This document shows, in pieces, positions 45,078 to 53,611 of a DNA stretch of 62,230 bases. Under the pieces are notes generated by a model. It searched no databases. It saw only the letters and a program-made list of their open reading frames with translations, and had not been told where the DNA came from. The DNA is taken from NCBI GenBank assembly GCA_028276475.1, contig JAPYWH010000006.1:1-62230 (forward strand). The letters run 5' to 3'. A program made the translations under genes and the position numbers. Each line of letters starts with the position of its first letter. The first letter of the stretch is position 1. Source of the stretch: Thermocrinis sp. (GTDB taxonomy: Bacteria; Aquificota; Aquificia; Aquificales; Aquificaceae).

Positions 45078-45993
45078 ACCTTTCTCCCATGCTTATGAGC
45101 ATGGTTTTAAGCCTTGATAACCTCTCCAAAGCTTGCGGGCTCTGCTCTTCTGCTACCGCGGAGAGTTCTTCAACAAACACCCTTGAGGAGAGCAAAAAGT
45201 CCCTTTGGTTTTTAAAAAACACCACCTCAAGCCCAAAGTCCCTGCCGTATTCAATCAGTGCCCTGAAATTGACGCTTGCGGTTATGTCAAAGGGCTCGCT
45301 GGAGTATATATCCTTTACAAGTCTGTGTCCCTTGTAGCCCACCACCGTGCCAGCTCTTGGAAATTCCAAATAACCGTAATCTATGGTTAAAATGTAGCCT
45401 TCCTTTAGCTTTCTTGCCAACTCCCCCAAAAACCTCACACAGTCTAAGCACACTTCGTAGGCAACATCTTCCTCCTTCATCCCAAGCCTTTCCATATAGT
45501 CCTTAACCTCCAAATCCTCCAAGGGCAACCAAACTTCCCTTCCATCTTCCAAATAGAGCTCCTTCCCACCCTTGACGATCCTAACCGGAAGGCAATCAAA
45601 GAATTCGTTGGAAAGCACCAAGCCCGAGAACTCTTGCACTTCATCCACCCAAAAGACTTTATCCTCAAAGTCCCTTAAAAGCTTCCTTTGCCTTTCTTTT
45701 AAACTCTGGCTAAAGTCATATATAAAATAACGCAATCTTTCAAAAAGCTTAGGACTGTAGAACCTTAAAAAGCTCAGAATATCGTAAGCAAGGGTTCCCC
45801 TTCCCGCGCCCAGCTCCAAAATGACTGGCTGTGGATGATCTTTCAAAAGCTTACTGGCGAGCTCTCCCACCGCATAACCAAAGGCTCTGTCCAACTCGGG
45901 TGCAGTAAAAAAGTCCTGCCCTATGTCTTTGCATTGGCTATAATACTTCAAGGACTTTTCCTTCATAAACTGATAAAAGCTCTTTAAGGACAT
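45046..45993 (-). CDS. MidA/NDUFAF7-family SAM-dependent methyltransferase
   Basis: 315 residues. DFFTAPELDRAFGYAVGELA, SAM motif ILELGAGRGTLAYDIL and LSNEFFDCLPVRIV match the DUF185/MidA family, whose eukaryotic member NDUFAF7 methylates an arginine of a complex I subunit. The bacterial target is not established. It is divergent from tusA, 104 bases away. TATAA-type elements precede the ATG without a Shine-Dalgarno site. Confidence 0.85.
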   Translation of the reverse strand: MSLKSFYQFMKEKSLKYYSQCKDIGQDFFTAPELDRAFGYAVGELASKLLKDHPQPVILELGAGRGTLAYDILSFLRFYSPKLFERLRYFIYDFSQSLKERQRKLLRDFEDKVFWVDEVQEFSGLVLSNEFFDCLPVRIVKGGKELYLEDGREVWLPLEDLEVKDYMERLGMKEEDVAYEVCLDCVRFLGELARKLKEGYILTIDYGYLEFPRAGTVVGYKGHRLVKDIYSSEPFDITASVNFRALIEYGRDFGLEVVFFKNQRDFLLSSRVFVEELSAVAEEQSPQALERLSRLKTMLISMGERFKVLLQKKGS

Positions 45994-46018
45994 GTTTATA
46001 ACCTTCTCTTATAACTCC

Positions 46019-46064
46019 ATTAGAAAATTCTAATAACCCTTCCAAATTGGTGGATTAATATAAT
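46019..46064 (+). promoter_or_regulatory. Promoter and palindrome upstream of the tusA-sHdr operon
   Basis: TATAAT at 46059-46064 is a perfect -10, but the -35 region (46036-46041) is unlike the consensus. The inverted repeat ATTAGAA-N2-TTCTAAT (46019-46034) is centred about 44 bases before the predicted start near 46071, a position typical for an activator overlapping -35. A strong AGGAGGTGT ribosome site follows. Confidence 0.55.
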
Positions 46065-46097
46065 ACTATTGCAAAACTTTTTTTAGGAGGTGTAAAG

Positions 46098-46334
46098 ATG
46101 GCTACAATAACTCCAGACAAAACCTTGGATGCTTCTGGACTTAACTGTCCTCTTCCTGTGCTAAAAACCAAAAAGGCATTGGAGGAGCTCCAGTCCGGGC
46201 AGGTGTTGGAAATAATAACCACAGACCCCGGTGCAAAGGCAGACATACCCGCCTTCTGCAACAGAACAGGACACCAACTCTTGGAAGTGGTAGAGGAGGG
46301 TGGCAAGATAATATTCTATGTGAGGAAAAAATAA
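46098..46334 (+). CDS. tusA: TusA-family sulfur carrier protein
   Basis: 78 residues. The sulfur-binding CPxP motif is Cys17 in LDASGLNCPLPVLKTKKAL. TusA accepts sulfane sulfur as a persulfide and passes it on; in sulfur oxidisers it works with DsrE proteins to feed sHdr. No rhodanese gene precedes it here, unlike many rhd-tusA-dsrE2 clusters. First gene of the 14-gene sulfur operon. Confidence 0.96.
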   Translation: MATITPDKTLDASGLNCPLPVLKTKKALEELQSGQVLEIITTDPGAKADIPAFCNRTGHQLLEVVEEGGKIIFYVRKK

Positions 46335-46346
46335 GGAGGGAGCACT

Positions 46347-46877
46347 ATGGCTGAAAAGCTGGCCATAATAGCCACAAAGGGCACCCTTGATATGGCCTAT
46401 CCGCCTTTGATCCTTGCTTCCACCGCCGCATCCCTCGGAGTGGAAACCGCCATATTCTTCACCTTTTATGGGCTAAACATTATCCACAAGCAGAAGATGA
46501 ACCAGCTCAAGATTGCCCCCATCGGAAACCCAGCCATGCCCATGGCTTTTCCACCATCCATGCAAAACCCCATAACCAACGCCATATCCTCCATATTCCC
46601 CGGACCTCCTCAAATAACGGGTATAATCCCCGGTATGACAGACCTTATGACTTACATGATGAAGAAGACCATAAAAGAGCACGGTGTGGCAGATATTCCA
46701 GAGCTTTTAGAAGCCTGCAAAGAGGCAGACGTAAAGCTCATACCCTGCCAGATGACCATGGAGCTCTTTGGCTACAAGTATGAGGACCTTATAGATGGAC
46801 TTGAGCCACCAGCGGGTGCAGCCACCTTTTTTAACTATGTTTTAGATTCAGAAAAACCAATGATAATATTTGTGTAA
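46347..46877 (+). CDS. dsrE2: DsrE2-family sulfurtransferase
   Basis: 176 residues. KLAIIATKGTLDMAYPPLILASTAASLG and FFTFYGLNIIHK are typical of the DsrE2 (peroxiredoxin-like DsrE/F/H) group; two cysteines, Cys124 and Cys134 (LIPCQMTM), are candidates for sulfur binding. The middle Pro/Met-rich loop (NPAMPMAFPPSMQNP) is conserved in the group. It sits between tusA and a second DsrE gene with strong ribosome sites, consistent with a sulfur relay. Confidence 0.85.
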   Translation: MAEKLAIIATKGTLDMAYPPLILASTAASLGVETAIFFTFYGLNIIHKQKMNQLKIAPIGNPAMPMAFPPSMQNPITNAISSIFPGPPQITGIIPGMTDLMTYMMKKTIKEHGVADIPELLEACKEADVKLIPCQMTMELFGYKYEDLIDGLEPPAGAATFFNYVLDSEKPMIIFV

Positions 46878-46888
46878 GGAGGTTGCAG

Positions 46889-47305
46889 ATGGCTTACGAA
46901 AAGGTGCTTTTCTACATCCTTACTGTGCCCTTCTTTGTTAGGGCAGAGCCAACCACTGGAGAGCTTATCAATCCCCAAGCGGGTGCCCCCTTCTTCCTGG
47001 CAACCGCAGCCACCACCATGGATTACGAGGTGGAGATGGTCATAACCTCCGAGGCGGGATTTTTGTTGATGAGAGATAATGCCAAAAAGGTAAAGGTAAG
47101 ACCGGGCGTGGAGCAAACCGTCTATGACTTTATAAAGATGGCAAAGGAGGCTGGTGTGAAGATCTACCTCTGCGTGCCTTCTTTGGACCTCACAGAGGAG
47201 TACAAGAAAGAGGATGTGAACCCCGAACTGTGCGACGGTATCATAGGCGGTGCAGCCTTCTTGGACAAGCTAATGAGCGGTGAGTATGCGGTCATTACCC
47301 TTTAA
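46889..47305 (+). CDS. DsrE-like protein, first copy
   Basis: 138 residues from ATG 46889, six bases after AAGGAGG; a TTG at 46883 is less likely. It has the DsrE fold pattern with FFLATAATTMDYEVEMVITSEAG and TVYDFIKMAKEAGVKIYLCVPSLDL; Cys95 is the family sulfur-binding position and Cys115 a second. It is paralogous to the DsrE protein at 53865. It probably takes sulfur from TusA or DsrE2. Confidence 0.8.
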   Translation: MAYEKVLFYILTVPFFVRAEPTTGELINPQAGAPFFLATAATTMDYEVEMVITSEAGFLLMRDNAKKVKVRPGVEQTVYDFIKMAKEAGVKIYLCVPSLDLTEEYKKEDVNPELCDGIIGGAAFLDKLMSGEYAVITL

Positions 47306-47330
47306 CTCTTCCCCCTTTTTACACACCTTT

Positions 47331-47390
47331 ATAAGCTTATCCTTATATGTTTATAAGAAAATTTTAGTTGCCTTTTATGGGAAAACCCAT
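47331..47390 (+). promoter_or_regulatory. Stacked inverted repeats ahead of shdrC1
   Basis: The 119-base gap between the first DsrE gene and shdrC1 has three dyads: ATAAGCTTAT (47331-47340), CTTATA-TGTT-TATAAG (47342-47357) and ATGGG-AAAA-CCCAT (47377-47390). The last is followed by a T-rich stretch. Together they could be an operator, a weak terminator or a processing site that separates tusA-dsrE from the shdr genes. Confidence 0.4.
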
Positions 47391-47424
47391 ATGTTTATGT
47401 TTATTAACTGCAGGAGGTAATACA

Positions 47425-48153
47425 ATGGATGGACACATATATGGATACAACCTGCCCATCTCCGAAAAGACCAAGATGGTCCCCTGGGAGGAAAAGGTCA
47501 GGATCGTGGAGGAGGTAAAATCGGACTTTAGGTTTAAGGAATACATCTTTGGCTGTCTGAACTGCGGTGTTTGCACTGCGTCTTGCCCCTCCAACAGGTT
47601 CTTTGACTATTCCCCCCGGGAGATCGTCCAGAGGTTCTTAGAGGAGGATGTGGAGGTCCTCTATGATATGATGCACGAGTACATCTGGGCGTGCTCCCAA
47701 TGCTTTACCTGCTGGATCAGATGCCCCTTTGTGAATAATCCCGGTGGGCTTGTGGCAATAATGAGAGAAGTAGCCGTCCGCAATGCCTTTGAGGCAACAA
47801 AGGATCTTCTAAAACCTTACGGAAGGGTTCTACTAAAAGTTATGACCACCGGAAACCAGCTATCCGCAGACATGCTACAGCCCGACTTCTTCCCCGACTG
47901 GGGTCCCAAGATGGCAGACAACATGGAAAACCTCAGGGCAAAGAGGCTTGCCATTCCCTTTGATGTGGGTAAATCTGTGAAGACCGCTTGGGAAGTATCC
48001 TTGGAAACCGCCATAGAAATGTACACCATCTGGAGAGAGACGGGCATATTTGAAATGTTAGAGAAGTTAGACCCAAACCTCTACAACGTCATAATGGACA
48101 TTGTGGAGGAGAACGAAGAGAGGTATCAGGAGCTCTATGAAGAGGAAGAGTGA
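47425..48153 (+). CDS. shdrC1: sHdrC1, iron-sulfur subunit of the sulfur-oxidising Hdr-like complex
   Basis: 242 residues from ATG 47425 with GCAGGAGG upstream. Two 4Fe-4S motifs: CLNCGVCTASCP and CSQCFTCWIRCP. It is the electron-wiring subunit beside sHdrB1. It is first of the order C1-B1-A-H-C2-B2, the type I sHdr arrangement. The C-terminal ~100 residues are helical and acidic at the end. Confidence 0.92.
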   Translation: MDGHIYGYNLPISEKTKMVPWEEKVRIVEEVKSDFRFKEYIFGCLNCGVCTASCPSNRFFDYSPREIVQRFLEEDVEVLYDMMHEYIWACSQCFTCWIRCPFVNNPGGLVAIMREVAVRNAFEATKDLLKPYGRVLLKVMTTGNQLSADMLQPDFFPDWGPKMADNMENLRAKRLAIPFDVGKSVKTAWEVSLETAIEMYTIWRETGIFEMLEKLDPNLYNVIMDIVEENEERYQELYEEEE

Positions 48154-48201
48154 GCTTACAAAAGGGTTTGAAGCCCGAAAAAAACTTAAGGAGGTGTTAT
48201 C

Positions 48202-49566
48202 ATGGCACATGCCAAGTTAGAGTCTAAATGGGGCTATGTTAGCCACGGGGGTATTCTCAGATACCCCGAAGAGCCACCCTTCCCAGTGAAGGAGTATGAC
48301 GCCCACTACGACCACATCTTTGAAATGATGGAGGAGCTTGAGGCTAAGGGCGAGATCCTCATACACAGGATCACCGAGGAGCATCAACCCATAGCGGTCT
48401 TCACTAGAACTGGAAGGATAAAGCTGATCCCCACCAACAAGCTTTGGCACCACAAATCCTGCGGACAGTGCGGAAACATACCCGGATATCCCGCTTCAGT
48501 GTTCTGGTTTATGAACAAGTTTGGACTTGATTATCTCAACGAGCCCCACCAAACTTCCTGCACTGCGTGGAACTATCACGGTTCCGGCACTTCCAACCCC
48601 GTAGCCTTGGCGGCAGTTTGGCTCAGGAACATGCACCAAGCTTGGAAGACTGGATACTATCCTCTTATTCACTGCGGAACATCCTTTGGTTCATACAAAG
48701 AAACCAGGGAACAGCTCATAATGAACAAAGAGCTCAGGGATGCGGTAAAGCCCATCCTCAAAAAGCTTGGAAGGCTAACAGAGGACGGAAGGATCGTTAT
48801 ACCCCAAGAGGTGGTTCATTACTCCGAGTGGGTCCATGCTATGAGATACAAGATTAAAGAGCTTTACGAAAAGGAAGGTAAGGCAAAGGGCATAGATGTC
48901 TCTAATGTTAGGGTTGCCATACACAACGCCTGCCATACCTACAAGATGATCGCCGACGATTACCCCTACGACCCAGAGGTCTATAACGGGCAAAGACCGG
49001 CCGCATCCACCGCAGTGGTAAAGGCACTGGGTGCCCAGGTGGTGGATTACTCCACATGGTATGACTGCTGTGGCTTTGGCTTTAGGCACATTCTAACCGA
49101 AAGGGAATTCACCAGGTCTATGGCGATCCAAAGGAAGCTTAAGGTGATCGCAGAGGAAGTAAAGGCAGACCTGATCGTTACCCACGACACGGGATGCACC
49201 ACCACTTTTGAAAAGAACCAGTGGATCGGAAAGGCACACGGCATGTACCATCCTGTGGCGGTTATGTCCGATGTGATGTTCGCTGCCCTTGCCTGTGGAG
49301 CCCATCCCTTCAAGGTGGTCCAGCTCTACTGGAACTGCTCCCACTACGAACCACTTCTTGAGAAGATGGGCATCACCAACTGGAGAGAGCTCAAGAAGGA
49401 ATGGGAAGACACCGTCAAATACATCTCCGAGCTTGAAAAGGCGGGCAAGTATGATGAGCTGATGGAATTCTTCAAGGAATACGACCTCTATGAACCCTAC
49501 AGCAGAACCTCTACAGGAAAGCCCAAGGCATCCGCCACTGCCAATATGCCACTGTTTAAGTCCTAA
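48202..49566 (+). CDS. shdrB1: sHdrB1 subunit
   Basis: 454 residues, longer than HdrB of methanogens because of an N-terminal extension. N-terminal cysteines are Cys87/Cys90 (KSCGQCG), Cys120 and Cys158. The C-terminal CCG-like motif has Cys244 (NACH), Cys289-Cys290 (YDCCGFG) and Cys332 (DTGCTTTF) but no final Cys at +3, so it is incomplete. It belongs to the complex oxidising lipoate-bound sulfur. Strong AAGGAGG precedes the ATG. Confidence 0.9.
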   Translation: MAHAKLESKWGYVSHGGILRYPEEPPFPVKEYDAHYDHIFEMMEELEAKGEILIHRITEEHQPIAVFTRTGRIKLIPTNKLWHHKSCGQCGNIPGYPASVFWFMNKFGLDYLNEPHQTSCTAWNYHGSGTSNPVALAAVWLRNMHQAWKTGYYPLIHCGTSFGSYKETREQLIMNKELRDAVKPILKKLGRLTEDGRIVIPQEVVHYSEWVHAMRYKIKELYEKEGKAKGIDVSNVRVAIHNACHTYKMIADDYPYDPEVYNGQRPAASTAVVKALGAQVVDYSTWYDCCGFGFRHILTEREFTRSMAIQRKLKVIAEEVKADLIVTHDTGCTTTFEKNQWIGKAHGMYHPVAVMSDVMFAALACGAHPFKVVQLYWNCSHYEPLLEKMGITNWRELKKEWEDTVKYISELEKAGKYDELMEFFKEYDLYEPYSRTSTGKPKASATANMPLFKS

Positions 49567-49574
49567 GCTTTTTT

Positions 49575-49589
49575 GGGGGCTTTGCCCCC
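49575..49589 (+). terminator. Intra-operon GC hairpin between shdrB1 and shdrA
   Basis: GGGGGC-TTT-GCCCCC forms a six-base-pair stem with a three-base loop, eight bases after the shdrB1 stop and just before the shdrA ribosome site (AGGAGG at 49608). A T-run lies before it and only TTTGAT after it. It may be a leaky terminator or an mRNA-stabilising hairpin. Confidence 0.45.
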
Positions 49590-49620
49590 TTTGATAAATA
49601 CTTTGTTAGGAGGTTTTGTT

Positions 49621-50679
49621 ATGGCAAAGGGTGTGCTGGTAATTGGTGGAGGACCTGCCGGTTTGGGAGCGGCAAGGATCCTTGGAAGACTTGGTATCCC
49701 AACTATCCTGGTGGAAAAGGAGGACAGGTTGGGTGGAAACCCTGTCCTGAACCACTATCACACTCTCATACCCAGAAAGCTAAAGCCAGAGCAGGTGATC
49801 GGTCCTTACATCAAGGAGGTGGAAAGCAACCCCAATGTGCAGGTCAAGCTAAAGACAGAGCTTTCTGCCTGTGAGGGAGAGCCCGGAAGCTACAAGGTCA
49901 CACTCTCTAACGGTGAAACCCACGAGGTGGGTGCCATAGTGGTTGCCACGGGCTTTGAACACTTTGACCCAAGGAGAAAGGGAGAATTAGGTTATGGGCT
50001 GTATCCCGACGTGATCACCAACTTAGAGCTTGAGCAGATGTTTTCCAAGGAAGGAAGGCTTTACAGACCTTCCAACGGACAACTGCCCAAGAGGGTAGCC
50101 TTTGTTTTCTGTGTGGGTTCTCGGGACAGACAGCTGGGTGTAACCAACGTGCACTGCTGTAGATATGGTTGTGCCCTGTCCGGTCTGCAGGCTATGGAAA
50201 TAAGACAGCACTATCCCGATGTGGATGTCTTCTGCTACTACATGGATGTTAGGACCTACGGAACTTGGGAGTATCCCTTCTACTGGGCACCCCAAGAGCA
50301 GTATGGCGTAAGGTACGTAAGGGGTAGGATAGCGGAGATAACCTACAGCCCCGCAGACGGTAGGCTAAGGGTAAAGCACGAAGACACCATCGTTCAAAGA
50401 CCTTCCGAGGTACCCATGGACCTGGTGGTCCTTGTGCTTGGTATGGAACCATCCGCGGGCACAAAGAAGGTAGCCAAAATACTGGGACTTGCCCAGGACC
50501 CAGACAGCAAGTTCTTGGTTCCCTCCGAAGAGTCTGGCTCTAACATCATCTCCAACAAACCCGGCATATTCATAGCGGGTGCCTGCAAGGGACCCATAGA
50601 CATAGAGTCCTCCCTCTCTGAAGGTGAAGCGGCCGGTGCAGAAGCTGCAGCCTTTGTGGGTGCAAAGGTGACGGTATGA
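49621..50679 (+). CDS. shdrA: sHdrA, FAD-containing subunit
   Basis: 352 residues from ATG 49621, seven bases after AGGAGG; a longer frame from 49573 would cross the hairpin. FAD motif LVIGGGPAGLGAARILG, a cysteine set (CVGSRD…VHCCRYGCALSG) that matches the 4Fe-4S site of HdrA, and a C-terminal GIFIAGACKGPIDIESSLSEG. It lacks the ferredoxin domains of methanogen HdrA, as expected for sHdrA. It overlaps the next gene by ATGA. Confidence 0.92.
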   Translation: MAKGVLVIGGGPAGLGAARILGRLGIPTILVEKEDRLGGNPVLNHYHTLIPRKLKPEQVIGPYIKEVESNPNVQVKLKTELSACEGEPGSYKVTLSNGETHEVGAIVVATGFEHFDPRRKGELGYGLYPDVITNLELEQMFSKEGRLYRPSNGQLPKRVAFVFCVGSRDRQLGVTNVHCCRYGCALSGLQAMEIRQHYPDVDVFCYYMDVRTYGTWEYPFYWAPQEQYGVRYVRGRIAEITYSPADGRLRVKHEDTIVQRPSEVPMDLVVLVLGMEPSAGTKKVAKILGLAQDPDSKFLVPSEESGSNIISNKPGIFIAGACKGPIDIESSLSEGEAAGAEAAAFVGAKVTV

Positions 50680-51413
50680 AGAAGCTCGCAGTCTTAGACG
50701 ACTTTTTGGTTAGGGACTATCTCATAAAGATCCTCGGAGAGGGCGAGGAGTTTGCCCAGGAGTTCTACAAGGACCTCCTCGCCAAGTCCCTCCTTTTCCA
50801 AAAGAGCCTGAGCAAGGAAAGGCTCGCCTCTTTGAGCAAGGAGGAACTGGACAGCATTTTGGAAAAGGTCTTCTCCGTAAGGAGAAAGAGACAAAGGCTC
50901 ATAGAAGAGACGGGCGTGGAAAATCTAAAAAGGGCTATAAGCGACCTGCTGTATGGAAAGGCTAACAGCTGGGAAGAAAGGGTAGAAAATTTTGTAAAGT
51001 CCATAAAGGGTGTGGATAGAAAGTCCGCAAGGGACTTGGCGTCTGAGCTTTTGCACTTTACGTTCCCAGAGGAGTATGTGCTGTGGACCAGCTGGATATG
51101 GGACCCCGAAAGCGAAAGCGGGGCGGTGGTCTTCCTCAAGGAGGAGCCCCCAAAGAGGCACATGTACGGAGAAACCTACGAGGAGTTTGAACAGATCTAC
51201 AAACAGGTCCAGGAAAAGCTCCTTGATTTTGGTATAAAGGTAAGGGGTTACCTTTTTGTGGATATATTCCTTGCCATGATATACGCCACCTATGTGGATT
51301 ACATGACACTATCCACCATGCACAGTGCCAAGGGCTTTTTCCCACCGGCGGGCGTCATGGCAAGGCGACTTTTGGGTGTTCAAAGACCCGAAGACATTGA
51401 ACTGGAGGTTTAG
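50676..51413 (+). CDS. shdrH: sHdr-cluster conserved protein ('hyp')
   Basis: 245 residues, mainly helical and charged; no cofactor motif is visible. A protein of this kind is conserved between shdrA and shdrC2 in sHdr clusters and is called Hyp or sHdrH; function is unknown. It is coupled to shdrA by ATGA and two bases from shdrC2. There are no cysteines, which argues against direct sulfur chemistry. Confidence 0.8.
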   Translation: MKKLAVLDDFLVRDYLIKILGEGEEFAQEFYKDLLAKSLLFQKSLSKERLASLSKEELDSILEKVFSVRRKRQRLIEETGVENLKRAISDLLYGKANSWEERVENFVKSIKGVDRKSARDLASELLHFTFPEEYVLWTSWIWDPESESGAVVFLKEEPPKRHMYGETYEEFEQIYKQVQEKLLDFGIKVRGYLFVDIFLAMIYATYVDYMTLSTMHSAKGFFPPAGVMARRLLGVQRPEDIELEV

Positions 51414-51415
51414 CC

Positions 51416-52174
51416 ATGGCAATACACGAAAGAAGCTTAGTAGAGCCAGAAAGAATTGTAAGGAAGGAAAGGCTCGTCATTGACGGGGTGGATGTGTCGG
51501 GAGACTGGAACCTGATCATCCTCCCTCGTGTGATCAACGATTATGACCTTGACTTTGCCAAGGAGATCATAAACTCCCCCGACGGAAAGACCATAAACCA
51601 ATGCTATCAGTGTTCATACTGCACCGCATCCTGTCCGGTGCACAACTATTGGGATGAGCGATACAATCCAAGGCACTTTATATACTTGGCAAGGTTAGGC
51701 ATGATTGACGAGCTTCAAAAACGGGCGGATGTAATGTGGAGGTGCGTGTCCTGTCATAAATGCACCCACAGATGTCCAAAGGGTGTGCTGGTAGAAGAGG
51801 TGCTAAAGGTGATCCTCAGAACTATGGCAAAGAAGGGTCTCATAGACGAGTATCCCTCCAAGAAGTTTGACAAATTCTTTACCGAATCGGTCCTTGAGTA
51901 CGGAAGGATAGAGGACGGAGAACTGCTCTTTGGCTGGATTGAAAAGCAGGGCTACAATGTGGTAAAGGACCCCATCCTGAAAAAGCCCATACCCTTCCTC
52001 GGAGAAACACCCGAGTGGCTAAAGCAGTTGGTGATGAAGCCCATAAAATCCATGAACGTTAGCTTTTTAGTCCTTAACGCCAAGCACATGCTATTCCATC
52101 CAAGGACCAAGAACTGGAACAAGTTCAAACAAGTTCTAAGGAAGGTTATGCAAGAAGAGGGAGCACTAACTTAA
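51416..52174 (+). CDS. shdrC2: sHdrC2, iron-sulfur subunit
   Basis: 252 residues. Two 4Fe-4S motifs: CYQCSYCTASCPVHN and CVSCHKCTHRCPKG. C-terminal region with NWNKFKQVLRKVM. Paralogue of sHdrC1 that pairs with sHdrB2. ATG preceded by GGAGG, two bases after the shdrH stop. Confidence 0.92.
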   Translation: MAIHERSLVEPERIVRKERLVIDGVDVSGDWNLIILPRVINDYDLDFAKEIINSPDGKTINQCYQCSYCTASCPVHNYWDERYNPRHFIYLARLGMIDELQKRADVMWRCVSCHKCTHRCPKGVLVEEVLKVILRTMAKKGLIDEYPSKKFDKFFTESVLEYGRIEDGELLFGWIEKQGYNVVKDPILKKPIPFLGETPEWLKQLVMKPIKSMNVSFLVLNAKHMLFHPRTKNWNKFKQVLRKVMQEEGALT

Positions 52175-52186
52175 GGAGGTATAAAG

Positions 52187-53146
52187 ATGGGTGTTATTGG
52201 TAAAAGGGTTGCCTATTATCCAGGTTGTTCCTTAGAGGGTGCCGCAAGGTCTTATGATGTATCCACCAAAATAGTGGCAAGGGAGCTGGGTTTGGAGTTG
52301 GATTATCTGGAAGATTACAACTGCTGTGGTGCTATGGAATCCAAGAATGTGACCTTTATGGGCACCATGCTTTTGAACGCTCGGAACATGTCTTTGGCAA
52401 GAAAGCAAGGGCACGATGTGATCGTGGCACCCTGCAACGGATGTTCCTTTTCCCTGCAGAGGGCAGAATACTTCTTGCAAACGGACGGCAAAGTCTTTGA
52501 AAGGGTCAATAGCCTCCTCAGAGAGGGTGGTGTGGACCCCTTGGACAAAATTCCCGAGACCTATCACATCTTAGAGTGGTTCTATCACGAGGCAGGACCC
52601 CAGAAGGTAAAGGAAAAGACCAAAAGACCCCTCAGAGGGCTAAAGGTTGCCAACTATTACGGATGTCTTTACACAAGACCTCACTTCTATGCTAAGACCT
52701 ATGCCCACGCGGGCGGTCAAGAGGAAGAGGTTAGACCAAGGAGAAGGGAAACTGCGGATGACGACGAGCATCCCTACTACATGAACGCCCTTTTGGAGGC
52801 TGCGGGTGCCACCAGTGTAGAGTTTGAGCCCATGCATACCCAGTGCTGTGGGGGGCCACACTCTCTGTCTGACGAGCAGGTGTCTGAGAAGTTTGTGATG
52901 ATGATCCTGCAGACCGCCAAGAGGAACGGTGCGGACATTATAGCCACCGAGTGCCCACTCTGCCACGCATCCTTGGAAATGTATAGACACAGGCTCATGA
53001 TGAAGGGTGTGCCCGATGTGGATGTTCCTGCTGCGTACTTCACTCAACTATTGGGCTTGGCTTTCGGATACAGTGCCAACGATGTAAAGCTGAAGGATAA
53101 CCTATCGGACCCTCTGCCCGTGCTAAAGAGGCTCGGATTGGCTTGA
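52187..53146 (+). CDS. shdrB2: sHdrB2 subunit with two CCG domains
   Basis: 319 residues. Both CCG motifs look complete: Cys in YYPGCSLEG, YNCCGAME, APCNGCSFS; and YYGCLYT, TQCCGGPH, ATECPLCHAS. These bind the noncubane 4Fe-4S clusters known from HdrB, where disulfide or persulfide chemistry occurs. An Arg/Glu/Asp-rich insertion (around residues 182-200) separates the halves. AAGGAGG precedes the ATG. Confidence 0.93.
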   Translation: MGVIGKRVAYYPGCSLEGAARSYDVSTKIVARELGLELDYLEDYNCCGAMESKNVTFMGTMLLNARNMSLARKQGHDVIVAPCNGCSFSLQRAEYFLQTDGKVFERVNSLLREGGVDPLDKIPETYHILEWFYHEAGPQKVKEKTKRPLRGLKVANYYGCLYTRPHFYAKTYAHAGGQEEEVRPRRRETADDDEHPYYMNALLEAAGATSVEFEPMHTQCCGGPHSLSDEQVSEKFVMMILQTAKRNGADIIATECPLCHASLEMYRHRLMMKGVPDVDVPAAYFTQLLGLAFGYSANDVKLKDNLSDPLPVLKRLGLA

Positions 53147-53155
53147 GGCAAGAAA

Positions 53156-53611
53156 ATGGAAAAGGAGTGGGAATATAACGGCTGTATAATCCCACTGGAT
53201 CTATACTACGAGATAGAAACCCAAACTTGGGTAAGGTTAAACGAAGACGGAACTGTGACGATGGGTCTTACGGATGTGGGGCAGGTCCGGGCTGGGCGCC
53301 TGCTCCATGCCCGTATAAAGGACGTGGGCAAATACATAAAGAAGGGAAAGCCGGTGGCATCCCTTGAGAGCGGTAAGTGGGCGGGACCCATAAACGCCCT
53401 GGTGGAAGGAGAAGTGGTGGAACGCAACGAAAGGGTCTTAGAACAGCCAGACATAATAAACTACGACCCCTACGGAGAGGGCTGGATCGTGAGGATGAAG
53501 CCGGCGGACCTGGAAAGGGACCTAAAGGACCTACTCTATGGACCCCAAGCCATAGAAAAGATGAGGGAATACATAGATGAATGGGATATAATCTGCATGA
53601 GGTGTACGTGA
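53156..53611 (+). CDS. lbpA1: LbpA1, lipoate-binding protein with C-terminal CxxC
   Basis: 151 residues, GcvH-like. The lipoylated lysine is Lys74 in SLESGKWAGP; this ESGKW context marks sHdr-associated LbpA rather than glycine-cleavage H protein. Cys10 lies near the N-terminus. The last residues contain Cys147 and Cys150 as a CxxC, which the second copy lacks. LbpA carries sulfur on its dihydrolipoyl arm to sHdr. The stop overlaps the thioredoxin-like gene as TGATG. Confidence 0.93.
   Translation: MEKEWEYNGCIIPLDLYYEIETQTWVRLNEDGTVTMGLTDVGQVRAGRLLHARIKDVGKYIKKGKPVASLESGKWAGPINALVEGEVVERNERVLEQPDIINYDPYGEGWIVRMKPADLERDLKDLLYGPQAIEKMREYIDEWDIICMRCT

Noticed and set aside
46473-46682. Minus-strand His/Gly/Tyr-rich frame inside dsrE2
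   Set aside because: It is a shadow of Met/Pro-rich codons on the plus strand, with no ribosome site or family match.
47425-53146. Methanogen-type heterodisulfide reductase
   Set aside because: Short HdrA without ferredoxin domains, duplicated B and C subunits, LbpA, TusA and DsrE mark the sulfur-oxidising type.
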